From positions 41,771,524-41,835,523 of the forward strand of contig NC_023758.2 of NCBI RefSeq assembly GCF_000499845.2: 64,000 bases of DNA, written 5' to 3'. The stretch's first letter is position 1. Every line of letters starts with the position of its first letter. The translations under genes were made by a program, and so were the position numbers. A model generated the notes under the pieces. The model was not told where the DNA came from. It ran no database searches and worked only from the letters and a program-made list of their open reading frames with translations. The DNA comes from Phaseolus vulgaris. Its lineage: Eukaryota > Streptophyta > Magnoliopsida > Fabales > Fabaceae. Positions 1-9,504 of the stretch are shown piece by piece.

Positions 1-131
1 GGTTGTGATATGTGTCTCTAGTTGATGTTGCAAGACCCGATTGCTTCTATCAATAGACAAAATTAAGTTGGTCATTTTCTCTTCTGCTGTTGTTCTTGGT
101 GTGTAGTAAAATTTCGTTTGTTCTCCCTTAG

Positions 132-1431
132 GTCTGACAGATAAGAAATGTGTGCCATGCAATTTGAAGGAATTACGACCCATGAATGAGGATTCAGCAC
201 GAACTCTGATGCCACAGGTTTGTATCCATGAATTCAAGATTTTAAAGTCTCATGACTCATGGTCTTGGATAATGATATTGAGTGGTTAGGTTCCTGAGTG
301 GAATTTGGTAAATGATGCTGGTATAATGAAGTTGAGGCGGTCATGGACAGTAAAAACTTTCTCCAAGGGATTGAATTTTTTTAAGATAGTAGCTGGTCTT
401 GCTGAAAGTGAAGGTATGGTGTTATGTTTTCATTTTGTTATTGATCTCGTTTTGAAATGTACACACAATATGTTACCAAGAGGATGCTTATAGTGCAGGT
501 CATCATCCTGATCTTCACCTTGTTGGCTGGAATAATGTTGTTATAGAGATTTGGACTCATGCTATTGGTATGATTATTTAGTGTACAACTTTTAAGTTTT
601 TTAATCAAAAGTTGGTAGACAATAAATAATGTAAGAGTAACATGTGTTAGTTTCAGAGATAACAAAACCAATGAAGGTATAACATCCCAACCTCCTTAAA
701 GGAAAAAAAGAACTATCTATTTTGAATATTACATTCATATTCCTCCTTTAGACAATGGGGGAAAAGAGTTTAATTACATAGACGTGTTGGTCAATATTAT
801 GTATTTTTGACGTCCAGATTACTAAAATAAATAGGTAAGTTAGTTGAATCGTTTACCATTTCTTTTCATGTCATCCATTTTCATAGTCTTGGGTGAGATA
901 CATTTCAATAGGAATGAACAAAATTTGTGCGACTTTTTTTCTTTAAAACTCCTTTCCACAATCTTGTTTAATTATGCTTTATCAATTTTCCTATCTTCCT
1001 TCTTATTTTTTACTGATTTTGTACTAATTGTACCCTGATTTATACCTTTCATAGAAAATTTCATTCTTACAACATAAATGGTAATAAATGATAATATGTT
1101 AAAAATAGTCTAATATATCACTTAAATCTTTGATATTGATTTTGTGTTTACCTCTGAGGCTTCTGGAAATAACTACTTATTCAACTCATTTGCATCTGTA
1201 TTAGATGCACTATTTTAAGATTACAAATGATTTTGAGGCTCAATAAGCTTGCTTCTTTTGTTGTTTTAAACATTTTTTTTTCTTAAATTTACTGACTAAT
1301 ACCACAAACGAGCATTTATCTAACTTATTTATGTTCTTGCAGGTGGATTAACAGAAAATGACTTCATACTTGCTGCTAAGATCGATAAGCTTGATGTGGT
1401 AGACCTACTTAGACGAAAACCTTCTGACTGA
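132..1431 (+). CDS. Pterin-4-alpha-carbinolamine dehydratase, 3' four exons (partial)
   Basis: Exons 132-217, 290-413, 499-567 and 1343-1431 (stop TGA) join in consistent phase with GT-AG introns; the 5' exon(s) with the organelle targeting sequence lie before the window. The peptide reads through a CVPC motif, then VPEWNL, then the signature HHPDLHLVGWNN, then IWTHAIGGLTENDF. These carry the family's His-His-Pro, second His and Asp positions. The enzyme dehydrates 4a-hydroxytetrahydropterins; plant members sit in mitochondria or plastids and have been linked to pterin/molybdopterin metabolism and Rubisco assembly. As I recall it, the sequence is closer to the Arabidopsis At1g29810 (mitochondrial) type than to the plastid RAF2 type. 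No frame break is seen, so the gene looks functional. Confidence 0.9.
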
Positions 1432-2051
1432 GCCAACAATGCTTAGGAGTATTGGCAGGAGTTATTACCTGTCTACCAACAGTAATATTTTGTTTTTAAA
1501 CGAAGCATCTCACATAGCAGTGAGTTATGTTTTGAGGCTATCATTTTCCTTTACATATTTGTTTAAAGCTTCATAGAAGATCATTAGAATAATATTTTCA
1601 TCCAAAGGTTATTGATGCTAGTGATCACATTCTACGTATTTGAGATATAAAAGGATAACATCATTTTTAACAAGACTAAAACGTTTGTATATGTATTAGA
1701 TAATAAAAAAAAGTATTTTTTTTACAATGTTATTGTCTTGGTAGAGTCTATTTTGTTAATCCAAATATTACTTAAATCTAAAAGTAACAATTTAGACCAT
1801 CTTAATGATAGAACTGAATATAAAATTACTGTTTAGTTATGAGACACTACATACAAAGTTGGTAGTATATTTGCTGGTATTCAATCTCTCTAATTTTTCT
1901 CTACAGGCTTATAGAAGAGGTTCTCCCTCCATTATCCTGATAAGTTTAAAGACAAATATAAAAAGAGTAATATAAATTTAAATGAAAAAACATTACTTGT
2001 CTGTTTCAACTCAATCACATTTTGCACATTATAATTAACTTAGTTCCAAGT
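1432..2051 (+). other. 3' flank of the dehydratase gene
   Basis: This stretch holds the 3' untranslated region of the dehydratase and then AT-rich spacer. I see no further coding exon. The next recognisable sequence is the antisense leucine-rich fragment that starts at 2052. Confidence 0.6.
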
Positions 2052-2259
2052 CTACAAACTTTTGTCACAAACACATAATAAACCATAAAACAATACAAGA
2101 AAAGACAAACAAACACATCTTATTTTAGCCCACCATTCTTGATGTCCATTAATGGACTTTAAGTTGATTGCATTGAGAGTGTCTAATGGTAAAGTTTTCA
2201 ACTTAGGACAATTATGTATCCTTAACAGCTCCAAAGAGGACCAACCCAATGTATGAGTT

Positions 2260-2264
2260 GAACA
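2260..2264. repeat. Target-site duplication GAACA (left copy)
   Basis: GAACA directly abuts the left LTR and is repeated at 7202-7206 directly after the right LTR. A 5 bp duplication is the normal size for Copia integrase. Confidence 0.85.
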
Positions 2265-2446
2265 TTTTGACGTTCTGCATATATTTCATGGTTGTCTGAA
2301 ATGTGAGAGTGAAGGAAGAAGACGATGAACAGTGCAGAAAAGAGAAGAAGAGAGAGACCGAGTATATTGCTCTAACTGTTTTATTCTGCATGGCCATTTT
2401 ACACGTGCATGCTTATGACACTTTCTTATATCACATACTGAGCTAA

Positions 2447-2485
<39 letters not shown>

Positions 2486-2556
2486 GTGAGCTAAGAGGGA
2501 CAAAGGCTCAGCCCAAAGGTTTCAACCCAATCCAGTATAAAACAGAAACGCTAAAA
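2265..2556 (-). repeat. Copia 3' LTR
   Basis: 292 bp, near-identical to 6924-7201 apart from scattered substitutions and a longer TA run (about 2450-2481). On the plus strand it begins TTTTGACG and ends CGCTAAAA. It therefore lacks the usual TG...CA ends, yet both the target duplication and the primer-binding site fit these limits exactly. Confidence 0.88.
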
Positions 2557-2570
2557 CGCCCCCTCAAGCT
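2557..2570 (-). other. Polypurine tract of the Copia element
   Basis: On the minus strand the sequence just inside the 3' LTR reads GCTTGAGGGGGCG. This is a purine-rich run at the position where plus-strand DNA synthesis is primed. Confidence 0.75.
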
Positions 2571-4186
2571 GGTGGGTGAATGTTTAACACACCTAGCTTG
2601 GAGAGAAATCTGTAAAACATCTCTCTGTTAAGAGACTTGGTAAAGAGGTCTGCAGGTTGATCCTCAGTGCTGATCGGTAGTAAGTGAAAGAGACCTTCAT
2701 GAAGCTTCTCCCTTACTACATGGCAATCTATCTCTATGTGCTTGGTTCGTTCATGGAAGCTGTTATTTTGCGCTATGTGTCTCGCTGACTGGTTATCACA
2801 GAATAAGCTAGCAACTCCATTAGTGGTTACGTGAAGATCTTCGAGCAAGAAAATCAACCATTGTATTTCGCAACTTGTAGCTGCAAGAGCTCGGTATTCA
2901 GCTTCAGATGAAGAGCGGGATATGGTGCTCTGTTTCTTGGTTCTCCATGATACCAAGGATTCTCCAAGGAAAATACAGAATCCTGTGGTGGAGCGTCGCG
3001 TTGTAATGCATGATGCCCAGTCTGAATCACTGAATGCCTTGATCTGAAAACTGGTATCCTTGGGATAAAAAAGGTCTTGTGCTGGAGAAGTCTTTATATA
3101 ACGAAGGATCCTCTGTGCAGCTTGGTGATGTGCCTTCGTAGGAGATTCAACAAACTGGCTAAGGAATTGCACAGCAAAGCTAATGTCTGGTCGTGTGTTT
3201 ACTAAGTAGAGCAACCTTCCAATGATTCTTCTATACAAAGATATATCATGCACTTTTGTATCTCTGTCAAACAATTTTTCATTCTTTTGCGCCATGGGTG
3301 TGGCCGCTGGTTTTGCACCTAGCATTCCTGCATCAGCCAAAATCTCAATAGCATATTTACGTTGACAAATGTGGATTCCCTCCCTAGTTCTAGCTATCTC
3401 GAGTCCTAGGAAGAACTTTAAATGACCTAAGTCTTTTATTTTGAAGGTTGCATCTAAAGAACTCTTTACTATATTAATTTCATTGGCGTTATTTCCAGCA
3501 ATAAGGATGTCATCAACATATACAAGTAGAGCAATGAAAGAACCTTCAGTGTTTCTTATAAAAAGAGAATTGTCAGCTTTAGAGCGAGTAAAGTTGATGG
3601 AACAAAGAAAGGAAGTGAGCTTGTCATACCATCGTTTGCTTGCTTGTTTTAGACCGTAGAGAGACTTCACTAATCGGCATACCTGATGTGTTTTGTTGGA
3701 AGCAATACCTGGTGGAATTTCCATGTAGACTTCTTCTTCTAGGTCACCGTGCAAGAAAGCGTTGTTCACGTCGAGCTGTTCAAGATGCCAATCCATGGCG
3801 GAGGCTACTGCAAGGATGGTGCGAATCGTCGTGAGTCTTGCCACCGGTGAATAGGTTTCCATGTAATCAATGCCTTCACGCTGTGTGTATCCCTTTGCCA
3901 CAAGCCTTGCTTTGTATCTTTCTATGTCTCCGTTAGCTTTTCGTTTGATTCTGAATACCCACTTGCACCCAATGGCTGTCTTGTTTGGTGGAAGTTCCGT
4001 AATCTTCCAAGTTTCATTTTCTTCGAGGGCCTTTATTTCAGCTTTCATGGCTTCCCTCCATTCTGGATATTGCTTGGCTTCCTCATAGTTTTGAGGTTCA
4101 TTTTGACATGAAATTGACAAAGCATACTTTAAGTGATGTTCTGCCAAATTCTTGTAAGATATAACAGAGCTAAGAGGATACAACAC
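2564..4186 (-). CDS. Copia pol, reverse transcriptase and RNase H part
   Basis: 540-residue open stretch of the Copia polyprotein. Near its start it carries the RVT_2 entry region (KWVFRIKRKANGDIERYKAR). The catalytic motif LLVYVDDILIAG follows around residue 220. The RNase H part is near the C-terminus, with SDSDWASC, SEAEYRALA and CDNQSARHIA supplying the acidic active-site positions. It ends a few bases from the polypurine tract, as expected for the polyprotein C-terminus. It is not a separate gene: it is in the same frame as the upstream piece and divided from it only by the TAG at 4196-4198. Confidence 0.92.
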   Translation of the reverse strand: MLYPLSSVISYKNLAEHHLKYALSISCQNEPQNYEEAKQYPEWREAMKAEIKALEENETWKITELPPNKTAIGCKWVFRIKRKANGDIERYKARLVAKGYTQREGIDYMETYSPVARLTTIRTILAVASAMDWHLEQLDVNNAFLHGDLEEEVYMEIPPGIASNKTHQVCRLVKSLYGLKQASKRWYDKLTSFLCSINFTRSKADNSLFIRNTEGSFIALLVYVDDILIAGNNANEINIVKSSLDATFKIKDLGHLKFFLGLEIARTREGIHICQRKYAIEILADAGMLGAKPAATPMAQKNEKLFDRDTKVHDISLYRRIIGRLLYLVNTRPDISFAVQFLSQFVESPTKAHHQAAQRILRYIKTSPAQDLFYPKDTSFQIKAFSDSDWASCITTRRSTTGFCIFLGESLVSWRTKKQSTISRSSSEAEYRALAATSCEIQWLIFLLEDLHVTTNGVASLFCDNQSARHIAQNNSFHERTKHIEIDCHVVREKLHEGLFHLLPISTEDQPADLFTKSLNREMFYRFLSKLGVLNIHPPA

Positions 4187-4195
4187 CTTGGTTTT

Positions 4196-5719
4196 CTACA
4201 TTGCATTGTTGCATGGTGAGGTCATTATGCTGTGATGGTAATCTTCCAAGTAAGCTGGTGGTCTCTTGACTCTTGAGGATCGTCTGAGTTCTTCTTGTTC
4301 AGCGTTTTCCTCTGTCGCAGTAGGTATGGGAATGGCAGCATCACCCATTGTAAACTCAGTGTCTTCAAATGTAGTCTCGTCACTGTTTTCTCTTTTTGAG
4401 TTATAAAAGTAGGTTTCATAGAATATCACATTTCTTGATACAAATATCTCTCTAGTATGGACATCCATAACCACATAGTCTTTAGTACCATGCTTGAAGC
4501 CAAGGAAGATACATTTGCGTGCCCTGGGGTCAAGCTTGTGTCTGTTTTGCTCAAGGGTAGAAGCAAAACAGAGACATCCAAATACTTTGATATTGTAAAG
4601 ATCAGGAGCCATACCATGCATTAGTTTATATGGACATTCGTTTTGAATGACAGGGGAAGGAAGGCGGTTTATGAGATGCACAGAATGAAGAACAGCATAA
4701 GACCAGAAAATTTTTGGCAAGTTTGACTGATATAGAATGCAGCGAGCAATGTTAAGAATGTGTTGGTGCTTTCTTTCCACAGTGGAGTTTTGTTCGGGAG
4801 TTTCATTACAGGAAGTTTGGTGAATTATACCATGTTCATCATAGAAATTTTTCCAGCAAAACTCTTTTCCATTATCGGTTCTAATAGCTTTTACACTTTT
4901 GTTGAATTGGTTTTTAACGTGAGTGACAAAACGTTGCATGTAATCTCTAGTTTCATTCTTACTTTTCATTAAATGAATCCAAGTATATCTACTGTGATCG
5001 TCAACAACAGTGAGAAAACATTTGTGCCCATGCAAAGAGTGAACATTTAAAGGTCCCCATATATCCATGTGAACCAAATCAAAAACATGATCGCTACTAG
5101 TTTTGTTTAAAGGAAAGGGAAGCTTATGTTGTTTAGCAAGGTGACAAGGAGTACATACATCAATATCAGTGGAGTGTATATCCGTGTATTGTTTGGCAAG
5201 TTTTTCTAACACCCTTTTTGATGGATGGCCCATTCTACAGTGCCATATATTTAACCCTTTGACAGCTTCAAAATTTTCTTGTTCACGCAGGGAGCAGATC
5301 TGACTTTCTTTCTCATCAATGTGGAGGTGGTATAGACCATTCACAATATCAGCTTGACCAATCATCTTCGAAGTATGTTTCTCCTGTATCTGACAAACAT
5401 TATAAGTGAAAACAAGCCTACATTTTAAAGAATTTATCAACCTTTGTACAGACAGAATGTTAAGGGTGAAAGCAGGTATATATAGCACGTTATGAAGGGT
5501 AATTTTGTGAGTTAAAATAACAGTGCCAGCATGGGTAGCAATGACATTGTGATTATTTGGCAATTTGACTTTTACTGGTTTTATCTCGTAAAAGCTAGTG
5601 AAACAGGTAATGGAGCACATTACATGATCCGTGGCCCTAGTGTCAAGGATCCAGAGATTTTTACCTTCTTTACCTGTGTTGTTTGATTTCAAAGAGTTTC
5701 CTACGCTGTTATTTACCAC
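4196..5719 (-). CDS. Copia pol, protease and integrase part
   Basis: 507-residue open stretch. It opens with a protease motif reading DTRATDHV, where the family has Asp-Ser/Thr-Gly-Ala, so the glycine is replaced by arginine. A GAG-pre-integrase segment follows (WHCRMGHPSKRVLEKLA) with a C-x-x-C pair in CTPCHLAKQHK. The integrase core is recognisable from HMDIWGP, VVDDHSRYTW, RTDNGKEF and the catalytic Glu in ETPEQNSTVERK, with the usual Asp-Asp-Glu spacing. The displayed start is arbitrary: the frame continues from gag across the TAG at 5741-5743. The C-terminus contains an RRSSRVKRPP linker typical of the integrase-reverse transcriptase junction. Confidence 0.92.
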   Translation of the reverse strand: MVNNSVGNSLKSNNTGKEGKNLWILDTRATDHVMCSITCFTSFYEIKPVKVKLPNNHNVIATHAGTVILTHKITLHNVLYIPAFTLNILSVQRLINSLKCRLVFTYNVCQIQEKHTSKMIGQADIVNGLYHLHIDEKESQICSLREQENFEAVKGLNIWHCRMGHPSKRVLEKLAKQYTDIHSTDIDVCTPCHLAKQHKLPFPLNKTSSDHVFDLVHMDIWGPLNVHSLHGHKCFLTVVDDHSRYTWIHLMKSKNETRDYMQRFVTHVKNQFNKSVKAIRTDNGKEFCWKNFYDEHGIIHQTSCNETPEQNSTVERKHQHILNIARCILYQSNLPKIFWSYAVLHSVHLINRLPSPVIQNECPYKLMHGMAPDLYNIKVFGCLCFASTLEQNRHKLDPRARKCIFLGFKHGTKDYVVMDVHTREIFVSRNVIFYETYFYNSKRENSDETTFEDTEFTMGDAAIPIPTATEENAEQEELRRSSRVKRPPAYLEDYHHSIMTSPCNNAM

Positions 5720-5740
5720 TCTCTGTTTTTCTTTGCACCC

Positions 5741-6805
5741 CTAAATCATGTCCACAAGCTGTTGTAATTGTTCGGCGTCAAGATTTCTCAGAATTTGGTC
5801 ATTGTGAGCATCACTGTGTGCATTCTTTTCTCCCTCTGTTTCACTGGTTTCCTCACTTTTCATAGTGTTTGCAGCATAACTCGTTCTTTGCTTGATCCAA
5901 GGAGGATACTCGTGCTTTGAGTAACACTCATCAGCCGTGTGATTCATCTTATTGCAAAAGGAACATTGCTTACCATAGTTCTTTCCTCTTCCCCTTCCGT
6001 AGTTGCGCCAGGAAGGGTTGCTCCCATTGTTCTTCACATTCATCTTTTGGCCATATTGATTAGCATTGTTAATGAGAATCTTTGTATCCACTACTGCACT
6101 TTCAGTTAAGTGTCTTTCTTGTTGCAGAACCAAGGAAAAAACACGATTAACCCCTGGCAAAGGATCCATTAGCAGAACTTGCGTCTTTACAGTATTGTAA
6201 TTTTCTCCCAATCCTTTTAGAAAACACATGACCCTTTCTGACTCCCTGTATCCCACTATGATCTTTATCACATTGCACGTACACTTTGATTTGCAAGTGC
6301 AGGTGAGCAGCGGATGCAGTGAATCTAGCTCTTCCCACAGAGTTTTAGAATCAGTGTAGTATTCGTTGATGCTCCTTTCACCTTGTTTGATGGAGTTGAT
6401 TTCTTGCAGAAGGTCTGAAACACGAAAATGACTCCCCTTTGAGAATCTTTCTTCAAGATCTTTCCATAAGTCTCTTGCATCATCAATGTACACCGTGCTT
6501 TGAGCAATCTGTGGAGTAAGGCTTCGTGTAATCCAAGAAACAACTGTAACATTGCATCTTTCCCAAGCCTCGTACTTGGCATCACTTCGCGAGGGTTCAA
6601 GGATCTCACCGTTGACGAACTTGTATTTGTTCTTTGACAACAGCGCACGCTTCATTGCTCTGCTCCACAAGTGGTAGTTTGTTCCATCAAGATGTGGCGT
6701 AACCAATACCATACCTGGGTTTTCTCCAGGATGAAGGTAATATGCACTGGCGGGGTTTTGTTGGTCATTCTTGGATGGGTCTTGTTCATTGACAGCCATT
6801 TTCAA
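5741..6805 (-). CDS. Copia gag (UBN2-type capsid/nucleocapsid)
   Basis: 354 residues, starting about 105 bp inside the 5' LTR/primer-binding site, where gag is expected. The first part shows the gag signature of plant Copia elements (NYHLWSRAMKRALLSKNKYKFV, then AWERCNVTVVSWI). The nucleocapsid zinc knuckle CSFCNKMNHTADEC fits C-x2-C-x4-H-x4-C around residues 280-295. It packages element RNA in virus-like particles in the cytoplasm. It ends at a TAG in the same frame as pol. Confidence 0.9.
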   Translation of the reverse strand: MKMAVNEQDPSKNDQQNPASAYYLHPGENPGMVLVTPHLDGTNYHLWSRAMKRALLSKNKYKFVNGEILEPSRSDAKYEAWERCNVTVVSWITRSLTPQIAQSTVYIDDARDLWKDLEERFSKGSHFRVSDLLQEINSIKQGERSINEYYTDSKTLWEELDSLHPLLTCTCKSKCTCNVIKIIVGYRESERVMCFLKGLGENYNTVKTQVLLMDPLPGVNRVFSLVLQQERHLTESAVVDTKILINNANQYGQKMNVKNNGSNPSWRNYGRGRGKNYGKQCSFCNKMNHTADECYSKHEYPPWIKQRTSYAANTMKSEETSETEGEKNAHSDAHNDQILRNLDAEQLQQLVDMI

Positions 6806-6910
6806 GAGAGCAAAGCAAAGGGAGATAAAAACGGGAAAAAGAAATGAAAGATAAGAGCGTAGAGAGATAGAAGAGAACCAGTCGCAGCGGAGAGCAGAGC
6901 GGGTCAGACC

Positions 6911-6923
6911 CGCTCTGATACCA
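6911..6923 (-). other. Primer-binding site (initiator-Met tRNA)
   Basis: On the minus strand the sequence immediately after the 5' LTR reads TGGTATCAGAGCG. It matches the 3' end complement of plant initiator methionine tRNA, the standard Copia primer. Its exact abutment to the LTR fixes the LTR boundary at 6923/6924. Confidence 0.9.
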
Positions 6924-7201
6924 TTTTGACGTTCTGCATATGTTTCATGGTTGTCTGAAATGTGAGAGTGAAGGAAGAAGACGATGAACAGTGCAGAAAA
7001 GAGAAGAAGAGAGAGACTGAGTATATTGCTCTAACTGTTTTATTCTGCATGGCCATTTTACACGTGCATGCTTATGGCACTTTCTTATATCACATACTGA
7101 GCTAACTAATATATATATATATATATATATGTGAACTAAGAGGGACAAAGGCTCAGCCCAAAGGTTTCGGCCCAATCCAGTATAAAACAGAAACGCTAAA
7201 A
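6924..7201 (-). repeat. Copia 5' LTR
   Basis: 278 bp copy of 2265-2556 with a shorter TA run (about 7111-7130). Transcription of the element would start in this LTR and proceed leftward. The right edge abuts the GAACA target duplication at 7202-7206. Confidence 0.88.
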
Positions 7202-7700
7202 GAACATAATAGGCAAGGAAATTAGACAGTATTTATAGTTTTGGAATCACATTCCTTTCTCTTTCAGTGTCTTCTCTAATAAGTTCTCCAATTTTTGAAA
7301 ATCTTCAATCTTCAAGTTCCAGCTTTTGAAGTTCCGAAAATGTTGAATTGTTCCATTGCTGAAAATTTCACCCAGTATTGGACAATCTTTGAGTGACATA
7401 GTTTGTAATTTGGAAAACGTTCCACTCTGCAAGGGACATTTAAAAGCACATTTTAAATTGATGAAATTTTCCAAATAAAGTTGCTCCAAATCTGGTAAGA
7501 TGATTGTTGTTTCTATTTGGATTCCATTCATGGCAATGCTACTTGTTTCGCCTGACACAATTGGCAAAACTTGGTTGCATCTTTTAATCAGAATACTCCG
7601 AATGCGTTCTAAACACACCATGCCAAACTAATTAAAATGCATCAGTTTTTGGTAGTACCTCAATAATTGCAGAGTCATCCTTCTGTCCACCATTGCAGTA

Positions 7701-9504
7701 TCTCAAATGATAATTAGTAATTTTATATTCAAAGGATTCAAGTACTTGAGGTCGCCTTTAGCTCAAGCATCCTACAGCGAATCAAAATGAATTCAACTTC
7801 TTATGCAACCATTTACTTCTTGACAGAAATTCCCAAAGAATGATTGAGGAGGAAAAACAGTGAAATTTTTGGGATGTGTGAGGAAACAAATGGGGTGTGG
7901 ATATGGGTTGGGATGTGTGCTAAGTGAGGAAGCGGTGTGAACAGAAAAACAGCGAAGGTGGGCTGAGGAGCAGAACTGAGTAAGAGTGGGGGTGTGAGAA
8001 GGAGAGCAGTGAGGGTGGACTGAGGGGTAAAAGGAGAAATTGAAGATAAAAAGGATGAAAATAAAGGAAGTATGAAGGTCTGAATAATAAGCGTGGGATT
8101 TTTAATTAAAAATAAAATAATTTTTTTTTTTTGAATTGTTGTTTTTTCTTCTTCTCTTTTTTTTTTATTTCCTTTTGAACTTTTTTTTTATCATTTCAAT
8201 ATGTTATCTTTTTTAAAATATTTTTATTTAGAAGATTTTTTCCCGCAAATTCTACAAATTTTATTTACCCAAAGAAATTGGGTATTGACAATTATCATTT
8301 TTAAAAACATGTGTGGTAGCTTACCTTTTAAAAAAAACATTACTTTTTATAAACTTTTTAATTTTATATTCATGCCTATAGAATGTTAGAACACTCATGC
8401 TAAAGATGTGTTGTTTTGATATATTAATTCTTATACCTAGATCTTTTAGAGTTAAAGAGTATCAATATTTTATTTTCAAATAAAAGTTAAAGCTTATATG
8501 AGTATTTTTTTAGGGGATGGTAGTTTAAAAATATATTTATTTTGTAAATAAGTAAGTATTTTTAAATAAGATTAATAGGATTAAATACTATTCATTAATT
8601 AATTAGATTGAGTAAATTAACAATTAAAACTGTCCTACACATAACTATTATTTACAGTACCAATACTAGAACCAACTTTGTCAGCACCTTCATAATCTAC
8701 AAGTTCTGGTAAAAAAAGAATATGTACTTCACTCACTACCTAAACTTGCATACTGTAATTCATGCACTGATACTCAAACAACATTGCTAATCTCACATTT
8801 CCTTCCTTTCGTGATCACTCACATACAGATCTACTCTAGTTCACACAATAAACTATAAACAAATATTGAATAGAAAACTATATAAAAGTTAAAAGTATAA
8901 AAACGGATGGAATAAAAGAAAAGTTGAAGTATAAAGACTAACTTGCTTATATAAAGTGCTGCAAATTATTTAAATGATAACATTGGGAATGTTCTCAAAT
9001 TAAATCCGTTAAAAAGAAAATGGGAAAACTACCATAATTATAATTATAAAGATTAAAATTAGTTATATAAAATTTAAGTCAGTGTTAAAACTTTTTCAAA
9101 ATAAAGATTTGTTAAAACATTCTTGCATCGAATTGATCGAAAATTAAATTGGACACTAACTTTTTATTTAAAATTAATTAATTATATAACAAACACTTAA
9201 ATTAGACACTAATTTTGTATTTAAAATTAATTAATGATAACAAACATCGCAAATGCAGAATAAAATTGAAATAATTAAAATTAAATTCAAAAAATGCATA
9301 AACTATATCGACTTAAAATATTATTTTTTTTAAAAACCTAGATTATCTCGAGCTTCATCTCAAATACAAGCAAATTTAAAATATATAATATATCTAAAAT
9401 TAAACAAAGTCACGCCAAAGCTATACATGACACTCTTTTTAACTCTGAATAAATATTTCAAAAAACATTTACAGTCTGTTAACCAGTTCTTCATCCTTAC
9501 TTTC
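7701..9504. other. Intergenic, AT-rich; purine-rich stretch 7840-8050
   Basis: No convincing gene. About 7840-8050 is unusually purine-rich on the plus strand (GGTGTG/GAGAAGG-like runs); 8100-9400 is strongly AT-rich. A possible short minus-strand exon (8635-8705) is discussed under findings. Confidence 0.5.

Larger units (their letters stand above)
2265..7201 (-). mobile_element. Ty1/Copia LTR retrotransposon, nearly full length, defective
   Basis: About 4.94 kb element on the minus strand. Order from its 5' end: LTR 6924-7201, primer-binding site, gag, protease, integrase, reverse transcriptase, RNase H, polypurine tract, LTR 2265-2556. Integrase before reverse transcriptase defines Copia. 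The 5 bp direct repeat GAACA at 2260-2264 and 7202-7206 is a target-site duplication, so both LTRs are the original pair. By eye the LTRs differ at about half a dozen substitutions plus a TA-repeat length change, which suggests a fairly recent insertion. The internal frame is interrupted by two in-frame TAG codons (5741-5743 and 4196-4198) and the protease motif is altered, so this copy is probably not autonomous. Confidence 0.93.
2052..7700 (-). pseudogene. CC-NBS-LRR resistance gene C-terminal fragment, split by Copia element
   Basis: Two minus-strand pieces flank the Copia element. The upstream piece (about 7700 down to 7207) contains repeat-like strings such as LPDLEQLYLENFINLKCAF and FSKLQTMSLKDCPILGEIF. 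The downstream piece (2259 down to about 2110) contains WSSLELLRIHNCPKLKTLPL and ends in EWWAKIRC, the usual C-terminal end of RPS2/At4g27190-like CC-NBS-LRR proteins. The first piece has a frameshift or stop near 7247, so the gene was already damaged or decayed after insertion. No NB-ARC domain (P-loop, GLPL, MHD) is present nearby, so only the end of the gene is here. In intact relatives this LRR region contributes to effector recognition. Exact outer limits are uncertain. Confidence 0.75.

Noticed and set aside
3441..4088. Plus-strand open frames inside the Copia element
   Set aside because: They are antisense shadows of reverse transcriptase; the minus strand carries all conserved motifs.
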